A program made the position numbers and the translations under genes. From Sinotaia quadrata (Eukaryota; Mollusca; Gastropoda; Architaenioglossa; Viviparidae), in the NCBI GenBank assembly GCA_028829895.1, contig CM054179.1, positions 47,873,891 to 47,937,890 on the forward strand: DNA of 64,000 nt, given 5' to 3'. Shown piece by piece: positions 49,625-59,452 of this stretch (the stretch's first letter is position 1; each line of letters begins with the position of its first letter). The notes under the pieces are model-generated. The model had not been told where the DNA came from. It ran no database searches and saw nothing but the letters and a program-made list of their open reading frames with translations.

Positions 49625-50570
49625 GTAAGTTATTAGTAGTAGATAACAGATAACGGTAGCAGATAGTAGATAGTATTAGTAGCAGTATTGGTAAAAACAA
49701 GAATAGCCTTTGCACTATCCCAGCAGGAATGTAGCATTATCATCCGGGAATGATAATTTCTTTTTAAAAAAATAAAATATATTTGAATTCATCACAAAGC
49801 AGGGGAGATAATGTCGATTGTTTAGAGTACGTATGCGACGCAGGCAAATAGGAAACTCCGTGTTTGTGGCGGTCTACAGAGAATAAAGTAATCAGTATTC
49901 GTTACACATGAACCACCATTTAGACAGAATGGCAAAATTATTCATCAATGAATCGGTTTATGAGTTCCTTTAGTGTCATGCTCTGTTTTGCTGATTAATG
50001 AAATGGCGGCCAGAGTGCTATCGGTACATTTTCTGAGCGGAATATATTGGCCTTGGAATGTCTTAGCAGACTGAGGGATTTGGACGTAATTTAATATTGT
50101 GAATTTTGGGGGATGTGGTAGTGTCACTCTTGACACCTTTTTGTATGTTATTATAGCACTGCAGTTCTTGTTGATATTGCTATTACATTATTTTATTTTA
50201 TTTCGTTGTTCTTATTTTAATGTTATCATAGTACTGCACCTGTTGTAGATGTTGCTATTATGCTATTTTATTTCTTTTGATTGTTGTTACTTTAGACTAC
50301 AAGCTAAGTAGTATGCTGTCATTACGGGACGGAACCGCTTTGTCTTTTGTTGGATGCGGTAATGTTGTTTCTAAAGATTTTTGCTATAATTATACTGAAT
50401 TTTTTCAGACCACGTCTTTTTTTCTTCGCATGTGGTAATTATTTTCTTGAAGTTTTTGTTTATATGTCATTATACTACTGGAATTCTTTTGCATTTCATT
50501 ATAATACTGAACTTCTTATAGCTGTTATTACAGTATTAGACCTTTTGCAGGTGTTCTTACGTTGGTTTTG
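49625..50570. other. Unique sequence, nothing seen
   Basis: AGTAGATAGTAG-type degenerate repeats near 49625-49690. No gene or element recognised. Confidence 0.45.
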
Positions 50571-50574
50571 AAAC

Positions 50575-50905
50575 TGTTGGTGGTTGTTATTTTAACGAAC
50601 CTCTCTCTTTATATTGTTGTCATGTCAGACTGGTCGTTATTTTAAAGAACCTCTCTAGATTGTTGTCATGTCAGACTGGTGGTTATTTTAACGAACCTCT
50701 CTAGATTGTTGTCATGTCAGACTGGTTGTTATTTTAACGAACCTCTCTCTTTATATTGTTGTCATGTCAGACTGGTCGTTATTTTTACGAACCTCTCTAG
50801 ATTGTTGTCATGTCAGTCTGGTTGTTATTTTAAAGAAACTATCTCTTTAGATTATTATTATCATGTCAATCTTGAAACTGTTGATTGTTGCTATTTTAAA
50901 GAATC
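50575..50905. repeat. Tandem repeat of 42-52 bp, about seven units
   Basis: TTGTCATGTCAGACTGGT, TGTTATTTTAACGAACCTC and TCT(CTTTATA) recur. Units alternate in having or lacking the CTTTATA piece. Confidence 0.92.
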
Positions 50906-51470
50906 TCTTTAGAATGTGTCACCATAGTCTGGATTCTATTGTAGATATTGTTCTCATAGTAAAGAACCCCTGTACATGCAGCTTGTATATAAACAAACCT
51001 GGCAGATGTGTTTTTTTACTTTGATGTCTTTCTTCGATGTTGTATTTGATTCGGTGACATCTGTCGAATGCTTATATTTAAGTTTGCTTTCGGATGTTTG
51101 GGTTTTGTACTTCTTTTAGATATAGGGGCTTTAGTTTTGTACTTCTTTTAGATGTGAAGGCTTTAATTTTGCTTCTCTTTTATACGCGGAGGCTTTAGTT
51201 TTGTTTTGCTTTTGAATGGTGCAAAAGGGCTTGTAGACGTTTCAAGGGTTTGTATCCTTTTAGGATGACTTATGAGAATATTGTACAACTCTTTCATATT
51301 GTATTTGAATGTTAGAGTCTAATGGCTTTTGTATTTACCCGTACGGCACTTCTGATGTTGAAGTTTACTTCTCCATCAATTTCAATTGCTATCCGTGCGT
51401 ACTATGTTTCTCCCTCTCTCGTATTTGGCAGTCGAATTTTTGACCTGTTTCACACGTGCCGTTTGGATAA
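50906..51470. other. Unique sequence with weak internal repetition
   Basis: GGCTTTAGTTTTGTACTTCTTTTAGATGT-like phrases recur loosely at 51090-51210. No gene recognised. Confidence 0.45.
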
Positions 51471-51472
51471 TA

Positions 51473-51738
51473 CAGAGTGGGCCAAAAGTAGGTTTACAGT
51501 ACTGTCCCACATATAGTCCTGTTACTAAGTTAAACGCTTCATGAAATTCATTACATTATTAATGATTATAAATTGTCCTGTTATTAAGCTAAACACTTCA
51601 CGAAATTCATGACATTATTAATGGTTATAAATGCCTGTAAAGTAAAATTAATGAATGAAAATGGAAAATAAGTAAATAAAAATAAAATAAAATGACATTA
51701 TCCGATCAGTACTGTATACCTACTTTTGGCTCACATTG
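51473..51738. mobile_element. 266-bp MITE candidate, 32-bp inverted termini
   Basis: The left terminus (51473-51504) contains GGGCCAAAAGTAGGTTTACA and CAGTACTG. The right terminus (51707-51738) is its inverted counterpart with GCCAAAAGTAGG, one T/A change in the next block, and CAGTACTG. The outermost bases are less conserved (CAGAGTG against CAATGTG). The interior is non-coding and holds a diverged 59-bp tandem duplication (TTAAGCTAAACACTTCAC and similar). TA dinucleotides lie at or within two bases of both ends, as expected for an IS630/Tc1/mariner-type derivative, but the superfamily is only inferred. Confidence 0.7.
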
Positions 51739-52084
51739 AATATTGCTTTTGAACGTCGTATTGTGTGTTGCTGTCTAATGTTAAATTCGGACACATATTA
51801 TACATGTACACTGTACACACCTTCAGTGTTTAGTTTCGAAGATTCTTTAAGATCTTGCAAATGTGTTCTTTGTCAGTTTGCTTTGAACCGCTTTGGGTAT
51901 TGTGTTTTTGTGTTGTATCCTTTAGGGGTTAATTAATTTTTATACTGAACCTCCTAAATGTGTTGTATTGCGTCTGGCTTCCGTATGTCTGTCGGTTGAT
52001 TGATCTCAAGAACTAAACAATGAACAGAGATGATGAAAATACAAAATGAGTAACATCAAGAGTCAGCAATGAGAGTCTAATTAG

Positions 52085-52187
52085 GTCCATGCTAAATTAT
52101 TTTAGAGGCCCCATACATAAACCCCACAAACAGTGACTTTCTCTGTGGGTTTATTTATGGGGGCCTCTAAAATAATTTAGTACTGAC
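52085..52187. repeat. Long foldback hairpin, about 45-bp arms
   Basis: CTAAATTATTTTAGAGGCC at 52092-52110 is exactly complementary to GGCCTCTAAAATAATTTAG at 52162-52180. The inner part (CCCATACATAAACCCCACA against TGTGGGTTTATTTATGGG) pairs with a couple of mismatches, and about seven outer bases pair imperfectly. The loop is about 16 bases. It is either a palindromic MITE or a hairpin-RNA gene. Confidence 0.85.
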
Positions 52188-52189
52188 TT

Positions 52190-53375
52190 TTGATCGTAGA
52201 ATTTTGAAGTCAATTGCGGAAATCAAATCCAGATGATAAATGTACGGTTCTAATTTTAAGTTAACAAGAAACACCATGAAATAAAAAGCAGACGATAATT
52301 TTAGCCATTTACTGTAAATAGAAAATTATTACGATTTACAAGAAAGTAAATATTTAAAGTTGTTCTCTTTCTGACAAAAACGGAGACCGGGAGGTAAACG
52401 ATACTGCACTTTACAGAGAAGGGCTTTCCTTTGTATCAATAAATTCACCTCATACTTCATTAGTGTCGACTGAACCACCCTACCTAGCCCAATTCCGCAC
52501 TTCGAACGCCATTAGCTACTGATAATAGGGAGAATCTTCAAGCCGCGCGTCTGAAGATGGCAGTTGACTACTGAATGCCTAGTTATTTGTCGTTTATTTC
52601 CGCACTTTCTGACAATAACGGAATCGACGATAGTTTAATGAAAAGGGGAAGCACATAAACTGAACGGATCCTTGCTTTTTGGTAGTGATCGTGCGATCTA
52701 ATGGAAGTTTGTTTTCTAACTGCTCGAAATATGTACGCGAAGTCACCAGATATGCAAAACACAGTGCGAGCCCGACCCAGACAATTTCCTTTTGCCGTTG
52801 CTTTGGTGTTGGTAACCACGTTACACTGCTTCTTGGCTGGGGAGAGAGCAGCGCGGAAATGAAAAATTTGTTCAATTTTGTGACAGTCGCATGATTAGTC
52901 TATGATTTATGGCTGTGCAGTGTGAGGTATTCATGGCGGGACATACAGTAGCTTGGATTACTATGGGCGCAAAGAGTGATTGATCACCTACCAGACAAAT
53001 GTGGAATAATGAAGCCCTGACTTTCCGAAGAAACAGTGCAAAATAGTTCTTGTAACTTTAATTGGTGAGGCTTCAGTCAAAGTGTCAGTGCTCTTCCTTG
53101 TGGAATGCTATCAGCCTGCGTACAGCTTGGTTAAGCTATAAGACGTGTTCCTGCTCATTATTATACCATTCGCAAAAGACCGCTTATTACACAAGGAGAA
53201 GACATACACGTTAATGAAATTTAGTACTGGAGTTATTAAACTGTTATAAACTTAGGAAGTGGTTCAAATTGTTTGATATACTTATTTCAACCATATTACA
53301 CTAAATGTTTACAGTAGTAATTTCCTTTGTTATTATAATACAAACAGATACATTATACAAAGATTACCCACATAT
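52190..53375. other. Unique sequence, no gene called
   Basis: Slightly richer in G+C at 52480-52870 (CCGCGCGTCTGAAGATGGC). Opposing open frames at 52583-52894 have no recognised domain. Confidence 0.4.
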
Positions 53376-53377
53376 CT

Positions 53378-53632
<255 letters not shown>

Positions 53633-53639
53633 TTTCCCG

Positions 53640-54150
53640 TCTTTCGTTTATGTTTTTGAATGGCAAAATTCAGCATCCATATTCTGAAGAAGATAGGCAT
53701 CTCTTGGACAATGAATGCGAATATTACATACGTCAGATCGAGTCTATTTTTAGAAGAAGAAACCGTCTTCATGTCTGTCTATCCATCTGTCCGTCTTCAA
53801 ACAGGCAGCCAGTCAACAACGATGTTAAGCACTTGTAAAGACCTACGCTATCCCGCCCATTTCCAGTGCTATTTTTGAGTACATTCATTCAAAGTTTATT
53901 ATCTGTGACGAAGTCCATGCACATTCCAGCGAAAGGCTAAATTCAATTGCTTAATAGATCATATCTGCGCTTTTGATTAAGCCCCACTCTGGTCAGACGA
54001 TTAGATTTACTGTAATTGTGGACGGTGGACAGTGGACATTCACATCTCTGGAAGTCTGGCCTCATTGCTCAGTGACGAATGGCATTGCGTTCAACGGTCG
54101 AGAAGATTGGATGTATGGAACCCAAACTTTCCTTCTGTGATTAACAGCGC
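53640..54150. other. Unique sequence, nothing called
   Basis: A frame continues from the tetranucleotide array into 53640-53838 with mixed composition (SEEDRHLLDNECEYYIRQIE). No start of its own and no recognised domain. Confidence 0.4.
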
Positions 54151-54164
54151 TAGTCTTCATTTAA

Positions 54165-54470
54165 AGCCAAGTGTCATTATTGGTCTTCATTATAGCTAAA
54201 TGTCATTACTGGTCTTCATTATAGCCAAGTGTCATTATTGGTCTTCATTATAGCCAAGTGTCATTATTGGTCTTCGTTATAGGCAAGTGTCATTATTGGT
54301 CTTCATTATAGCCAAGTGTCATTATAGCAAAATGTCATTATCTGTCTTCATTATAGCTAAGTGTCATTATTGGTCTTCATTATAACCAAGTGTCATTATT
54401 GGTCTTCATTATAGCCATGTGTCATCACGGTATTGATTATAGGCAAGTGTCATTACTGGTGTTCACTTTA
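54165..54470. repeat. 27-bp minisatellite, about ten units
   Basis: AAGTGTCATTATTGGTCTTC and ATTATAGCC repeat at 27 bp with scattered substitutions and one unit shortened. Confidence 0.94.
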
Positions 54471-54489
54471 GTCAAGTTATTGGTGTAAA

Positions 54490-54741
54490 TTATTATTGCG
54501 GCGTTAATGTAGATGTGATATTTGGTGTGTACAGCATTATTGGAATTAAAGTAGTATTGATTTAATTATTGATATACATTATTATTGGAGTTAATGTAAT
54601 AGTGATTATTGGTGTACATTATTATTGGCACTAGTGTCGTAGTGATTATTGGTATACATTATTATTGGCGTGAATGTTGTACTGATTATTGATGTACATT
54701 ATTATTGGCGTTAATATAGTAGTGAATATTGCAGTACATTA
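54490..54741. repeat. 40-bp repeat array, left part, split by transposon
   Basis: TACATTATTATTGGCG, TTAATGTAGTAGTGATTATTG repeat with a period of 40 bp (TACATT at 54615, 54655, 54695, 54735). The last unit is cut after GTACATTA and resumes as TTATTATTGG at 56741, beyond the transposon. Confidence 0.92.
54739..54741. other. Left target-site duplication TTA
   Basis: TTA immediately precedes the left terminus and TTA immediately follows the right terminus at 56741-56743. Removing the element and one TTA restores GTACATTATTATTGG, which is exactly the sequence of the undisturbed neighbouring satellite units. Confidence 0.88.
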
Positions 54742-54780
54742 CACTATGTAACACAATTTTTGTTCCTGGCTTCTAAGTGT
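54742..54780. repeat. Left terminal inverted repeat
   Basis: Begins CACTATGTAACA; pairs with 56729-56740 (outer 12 bases perfect), then with further blocks inward after an indel. Confidence 0.85.
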
Positions 54781-54982
54781 TATATTTCAATTGCTTATGT
54801 CTAACGTACGTGAAAAAATGACTTCATTAAGCACAAACTTTGCTTACACGACAACAGCACGAAGAAAACTCGTTTTTTTGTGAAAATAGAACGATTTTTT
54901 TTCATTTTCGTCATTATGATCAGGTAAAAACAAAAATTGCACAAGGAATAGACAAACACAGTCGGAAACCACTCAACAAGGT

Positions 54983-56311
54983 TCAGAAATGTGTAGATTT
55001 TCTAGATTTACGATTGTACTGTGAATCACTCTCTCGAAGTAGCCCCCAAATGTAGTCTCCCATCATGTTTTCGTTATACTGTCCTTGGTAACGACGTTCA
55101 AAGTTCAATATCTTGATGAAAGCGCTCGCCTTGCTCCTCCGAGTAAGCGCCCATGTTCTCCTTGAATTTGTCGAGATGCGAATCAAGGATATGGACTTTC
55201 AGAGACATTCTGCATCCCATTGTGGCGTAATTCTTTATGAGAGTCTGCACCAACTCCACATAGTTTTCAGCTTTGTGATTACCTAGGAAGCCCTGAACAA
55301 CTGCAACGAAACTGCTCCAAGCCGCTCTCTCCGTCCTGTTCAACAGCTTTGCAAAATCCTCACATTCTATGATTTTCTTGATCTGTGGTCCGACGAATAT
55401 ACCAGCCCTGACCTTAGCCTCGGACACCTTTGGAAAAAGATCTTGGAGGTATTGAAATGCTGCTGACTCCTTGTCAAGAGCAGTGACAAATTGCTTAATG
55501 AGGCCTAACTTGGTGTGCAGCGGTGGCATAAGCACTTTATGAGGTTCAATCAGCGGCGCCCACTTCACATTGCTCTTCCCAACAGAAAACTCGGTCCGTT
55601 GTGGCCAGTCCTTTGTGCGATAATGCGCCTTAGTGTCACGGCTGTCCCAGAGACAGAGGAAACAAGGAAATTTCGTGAAACCTCCTTGAAGACCCATGAG
55701 GAATGATACCATTTTGAAGTCACCGATGACCTCCCATCCGTAGTCGTCATACTTTAATGCACTCAGCAACATTTTGACACTGGTGTAGTCCTCTTTGAGA
55801 TGCACAGAGTGGGCCATCGGCAGAGACGGGTAGTTGTTTCCATTGTGAAGCAACACGGTTTTGAGGCTCCGGGATGAACTGTTTATGAATAGGCGCCATT
55901 CAATAGGATTACATGCGATACCTATAGCCTGGAATAGACCGGCAACATCGTTGCAGAAGCACAGCCCATCACGCTGACTGAAGAATTTGGAGAATCTTTG
56001 ATGCCGCTTCCTCTGATCCGTGACTTGTACGCTATCATCAACCAAGTTCCACTGTTTGAGCCTGGATATCAGAAGCTCAGCATTCGATTTGGTAAGCCCG
56101 AGGTCCCTAATTAAATCGTTCACGTCTTTCTGGTTAGGGAAGTACGGCTTTCTATCCCCAACTTCATCTGCGGAATCGTAGTCCAAATCTCCAGTATCTG
56201 CCTCACTATCTGACTTGCTGCCACGGAATACTTTTTCGCTCTTGTCTTTATGAATTGTCCGCACACGTAGCAGAATGAATCAGTTGGATGCAAACAATCT
56301 CTTGATGCCAT
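54983..56311 (-). pseudogene. Broken CACTA-type transposase gene
   Basis: The best start is the ATG at 56311-56309 (MASRDCLHPTDSFCYVCGQF), followed by KTRAKKYSV. After about 30 codons the protein continues in another frame from about 56225 with SKSDSEADTGDLDYDSADE, so an internal deletion with a frame change has removed a block. The main frame (55098-56264, 388 codons) then holds the catalytic region; a 2-base loss near 55106-55110 moves the end into a third frame (LNFERRYQGQYNENMMGDYI to the stop at 54983). Residues counted in the main frame: D182 in VIGDFKM followed by C201-FL-C204, matching the Asp plus C-x2-C signature of CMC transposases; H250 in PPLHTKLGLIK; E380 in EEQGERFH as the probable catalytic Glu. 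N128 in LFINSSSRSLK occupies the place where I expect the first catalytic Asp. Close relatives occur as multicopy 'uncharacterized' genes in many invertebrates. Not functional as it stands. Confidence 0.85.
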
Positions 56312-56400
56312 ATCAAATAAATAACTTCTCTTCAACTACGAATCGTTATCCTTTCAGTCTGCAATAACATGAATTGGAATCTTGGTTCGAGACACCTGTG

Positions 56401-56408
56401 CTTTTATA
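56401..56408 (-). promoter_or_regulatory. TATA box of the transposase promoter
   Basis: On the minus strand the sequence is TATAAAAG, a textbook TATA box, lying 90 bp upstream of the first transposase ATG and 19 bp downstream of the heat-shock-element array. An initiator-like CCAATTC (56377-56371) places a possible transcription start at about 56375, 33 bp from the first T of the TATA box. A short upstream open frame (ATG at 56370) would precede the transposase ATG in the leader. Confidence 0.7.
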
Positions 56409-56426
56409 CTTGTACAGCTACTTTTG

Positions 56427-56519
56427 GAACGTTCAAGAACGTTCTAGAAAGTTCTGAGAGTTTCTCGAAAGTTCTGGAAGTTTCTTGAACGTTCTAGAGT
56501 GTTCAGGAGAATTTTAGAA
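56427..56519 (-). promoter_or_regulatory. Heat-shock element array (HSF sites)
   Basis: GAA and TTC triplets alternate every 5 bp in a single register. GAA at 56427, 56437, 56447, 56467, 56477, 56487 and 56517; TTC at 56432, 56442, 56452, 56462, 56472, 56482, 56492 and 56502. Near-matches (GAG, AGA, TTT) fill 56457, 56497, 56507 and 56512. That gives 15 exact modules of 19 consecutive positions, with an unbroken run of seven from 56462 to 56492. HSF trimers bind inverted nGAAn modules at exactly this spacing, and three modules suffice. The array directly precedes TATAAAAG. No such array is present at the other end of the element, which argues against it being a subterminal transposase-binding repeat. 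Confidence 0.8.
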
Positions 56520-56690
56520 ACATGTGGACAACTCTAGCAGTTCAGGGAGGAAGCTCGGCATTGAAAGCAAATCGAGAATTTTCTCGAACACACGCGATTT
56601 TCCAAATTTCAGTGTCCCGGTCACAGAAGCAAAGTTTTTCTGGAATAACAGCGATTTCCTTTCTGTTCTAGACCTAACGGATTAGGAAAA

Positions 56691-56740
56691 CACACTTTCA
56701 ACCCAGGAACAGAACAAAAGTGAAAATTTGTTACATAGTG
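56691..56740. repeat. Right terminal inverted repeat
   Basis: Ends in TGTTACATAGTG, the exact inverse of the left CACTATGTAACA. CCAGGAACA inward matches the TGTTCCTGG of the left end. Confidence 0.85.
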
Positions 56741-56830
56741 TTATTATTGGCATTAATGTTGTAGTGATTATTGGTGTGAATGTCATAGTGATTATTGATG
56801 TACATTATTATTGGTGCTGTGATACTAACA
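56741..56830. repeat. 40-bp repeat array, right part
   Basis: Resumes with TTATTATTGGCATTAATG and GTAGTGATTATTGG, the continuation of the array at 54490-54741, including one TTA of the target duplication. Confidence 0.88.
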
Positions 56831-57425
56831 TTTGATGCGGGCGCAGTGACATGACGTCCATTCAGCAAAACTGTCAGCGCATGCTATGATGCACCGAGTT
56901 CAAGTCTGTTTGTTACTATTCAATGTCATTGTCGATGGTATGACATAAAATAGAGCCTTTGATTACCTTGTATTGCTTTTTGTTGTAAACAAACACATAA
57001 TGGATCTCATTGAAATTATTTCATACCATGTATGATGGAGCAAAGTTGCCCACACATGTTTATGATGTAAATTACATCATGTAATCAGGTAATTAATGTA
57101 TAATAAGATATGTGATGTATCAAAGTAGTTAGCACTTTCCCCACACACATCAGGATGCTGAAGATAGCTTTAAGTAAGCCATTTGATGGTACCCACCGTG
57201 TAAAAAAAAACACATGACAGGTGACATGGGTAAGAGACACTAATTCCCAGTGACATATAGGGGAAAGAAAAGATTATAGACTCACTAGTCCTAGGGAATG
57301 TCTTGGAACCCCACCCACCAGGTGCGACATAAGAAAGAAATGGCATCATGCCCAGCACTTTGATTCTGTATCAAGTCCGGTCTTAAGGTGAACCGTGAGC
57401 TTATTGAGAAGCACACCTTTTCACG
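56831..57425. other. Unique sequence, nothing called
   Basis: No repeat or element recognised. The minus-strand frame at 57170-57358 has no domain that I recognise. Confidence 0.4.
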
Positions 57426-57630
57426 TTCTTTTCATCTTCTGTTACATTGGCTGGATCATCAACATTGACACTAACTATGGTTACAGTGATCTGCAGTCTT
57501 CCTCCTTTGATCTGCATCAGTACATGGGTCCTGACATCGATCATTGCACTACTACCAAACATTTGTAGGAAATTGGCTGTAGTGAATTCCCATGAGGAGC
57601 CAGTATGTCGTGAGCTGGGCTTAGTTCCCT
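57395..57630 (-). other. Possible decayed coding fragment, unassigned
   Basis: On the minus strand, after one stop, a frame without a good start reads SSWEFTTANFLQMFGSSAMI, DVRTHVLMQIKGGRLQITV and TIVSVNVDDPANVTEDEKN. This looks like protein rather than noise (alternating beta-like hydrophobics and an acidic tail), but I recognise no family. The opposite strand is also open for 61 codons. Confidence 0.2.
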
Positions 57631-57854
57631 AGTCTTGCAAGACGCACACAGGAATTCCTGGAAGCAGTTCAATTTGTCATGACTAAGGGCACGTGTCAAA
57701 ACAAGTGTCAGTATACAGTGAGCGCTTGACAGTTAGGAGGACCCATATGCAAAGACAAACCTGGCAACATCGAAAAGGTCATGTTATTGACTGTTTCCTT
57801 CTATAATTTCTTGCTCTCAGTCTATGATGAAAGGTGGACTCTATTGAACTGTTA

Positions 57855-57965
57855 TGGACTTTTAATTTAATTATATTATTGTCATGATAATGACTTTTAA
57901 TTTAATTATATTATTGTCATGATAAAGACTTTTAATTTAATTATATTATTGTCATGATAAAGACT
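57855..57965. repeat. Tandem repeat of about 40 bp, three units
   Basis: GACTTTTAATTTAATTATAT followed by TATTGTCATGATAA recurs three times almost identically. Confidence 0.93.
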
Positions 57966-58530
57966 GGATAGGTGTTGGGCGGTATCTGAACATTTTTCTT
58001 AGTAGTTAGTGTAAATGTATTTTTCAGCTGTATTCGTTTGTATGTGATTTTTCTTGATTGTTAAGAATCTATTGTTGATTTTATCACTACCTTTTATGCA
58101 TAATGATGTCTGGAATAATAGTGGGTGGATGGGGGCTTGTTAATATAAATTGAAAGATGGATCAAATTGCTCCTTCAATAAGAATTTCCACCCGTGAGAA
58201 TGAAATTGTGTCAGTAGAACATCTATCCATATATATGTGAGGAAAAATAGACTTCTGCTAATGCCAGGGGATCCGCCCAAATGGAAGAGGAGCTGGGGCA
58301 TTCTGCTGGGATTTATTAGTAACATACAAATTAAGATTTTCAGCCACTTGCATCCAGTTATGCTTTATTAATAGATAGGATATAATAATAATAATAATCC
58401 TAACAAGCATGGGCGTCATCATACTATGAAGTAGACAATACTTGGGAATGTTTTCTAGCAAAACTACTCGTCTCTTAGGAAGATTGTAGATTTCACAGTA
58501 AGGTTGTAGAAGAACTGCAATGCATTATAA
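57966..58530. other. Unique AT-rich sequence, nothing seen
   Basis: A short (ATA)n stretch near 58383-58397. No feature recognised. Confidence 0.45.
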
Positions 58531-58532
58531 TT

Positions 58533-58745
58533 CAAGTATTGTATCTGGGACAAGAACGCCAACTGTAAAGTGAGGTATCTTAATCAAATTTAGAATTTCG
58601 ACAAGTGGATTGAATATAGCTTAAACTGAACAGTTACCAAATATTGTATCTGGGACAAGAACGCCAACTGTAAAGTAAAGTATCTTAATCAAATTTAGAA
58701 TTTCGACAAGTGGACTGAATATAGCTTAAACTGAACAGTTACCAT
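58533..58745. repeat. Tandem duplication of about 106 bp, two units
   Basis: TATTGTATCTGGGACAAGAA, GCCAACTGTAAAGT, TTTAGAATTTCGACAAGTGG and AACTGAACAGTTACCA recur. The copies differ at about three positions. AACTGAACAGTT within each unit is an interrupted palindrome. Confidence 0.95.
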
Positions 58746-58749
58746 ATAG

Positions 58750-59090
58750 CTCAGTTAAGCATAGCATCCTGACAAGAAATTCAGGCTGCGAATGTGGCTT
58801 AAACTGAACAACTCTTAGCCTTCTCGTTTAAGTCAAGCCTCCCTGCCAAGACCAAACACTGGCAGAAATACTGCGATGAATGATGAATTAAAGCAATCAG
58901 GTTGAACTACCGTTGTGTGCAGTCCGTCCTGTTGAATTAGTCTGTCTATTAATTTATCGGCGTCTCAGTACTTTGCCAGTGTTTACTTGGAGCAAATCTT
59001 TGCAAAGCGCTTGATGAGGCTCAGTCTTATTATGCTCAGTCCCAGATATGTATTGTTATGGTGTGAATTTTAAAGCTGTATCATATAATA
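58750..59090. other. Unique sequence, nothing seen
   Basis: No feature recognised. Confidence 0.5.
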
Positions 59091-59093
59091 TAT

Positions 59094-59148
59094 ATATATG
59101 TGTGTGTGTATGTGTGTGTTGTGCGTGTGTGTGCGCGTGTGTGCGTGT

Positions 59149-59217
<69 letters not shown>
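59094..59217. repeat. (GT)n microsatellite, imperfect then perfect
   Basis: GTGTATGTG and GCGCGTG interruptions on the left, then about 33 perfect GT dinucleotides. Confidence 0.97.
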
Positions 59218-59221
<4 letters not shown>

Positions 59222-59375
59222 TTTGATAATTCATTGTTTTAGGACTGTTAGAATCGTTTATAGAAACTGTTCACCCACTTCCACTGTTTTTCCGTTTAGT
59301 AAACAAATAAAGCTGCCAAACAAATAAATCTTTATTGTTGATCCGTTTTTCTTCAGTATGCGAGTAGCGTGTCAT

Positions 59376-59452
59376 GGAAGTGTAAAGTCTTGTCAAATCG
59401 GGTTGGCATAGAAGTGTAAAGTCTTGTCATATCGGGTTGGCATAGAAGTGTT
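59376..59452. repeat. 38-bp duplication
   Basis: GAAGTGTAAAGTCTTGTCA and ATCGGGTTGGCATA occur twice with one difference. Confidence 0.93.

Larger units (their letters stand above)
54742..56740 (-). mobile_element. 1,999-bp CACTA-type DNA transposon
   Basis: The left end reads CACTATGTAACACAATTTT and the inverted right end CACTATGTAACAAATTTT; after an 11-bp indel both continue with TGTTCCTGG and an AAGTGT-like stretch. So the inverted termini are about 40-50 bp and imperfect. A 3-bp TTA duplication flanks them. Termini starting CACTA and a 3-bp target duplication are the defining marks of the CACTA (En/Spm) branch of the CMC superfamily; the animal Chapaev and Mirage branches make 4- and 2-bp duplications. 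The single gene runs leftwards. The copy is non-autonomous because its transposase is broken, but its ends, target duplication and promoter are intact, so it could in principle be moved in trans. Insertion into a satellite unit gives an unambiguous empty site. Confidence 0.88.

Noticed and set aside
52583..52894. Overlapping frames on both strands
   Set aside because: Mutually overlapping, no recognised domain, length within chance for this composition.
54840..55055. Plus-strand frame inside the transposon
   Set aside because: Antisense shadow of the transposase 3' end and terminal region.
55515..55706. Plus-strand frame opposite the transposase
   Set aside because: Antisense shadow; no independent start context or domain.
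56427..56519. The phased GAA/TTC array as a transposase-binding subterminal repeat
   Set aside because: It occurs at only one end, directly upstream of a TATA box, and keeps an exact 5-bp inverted register; the promoter reading fits better, though it is not excluded.
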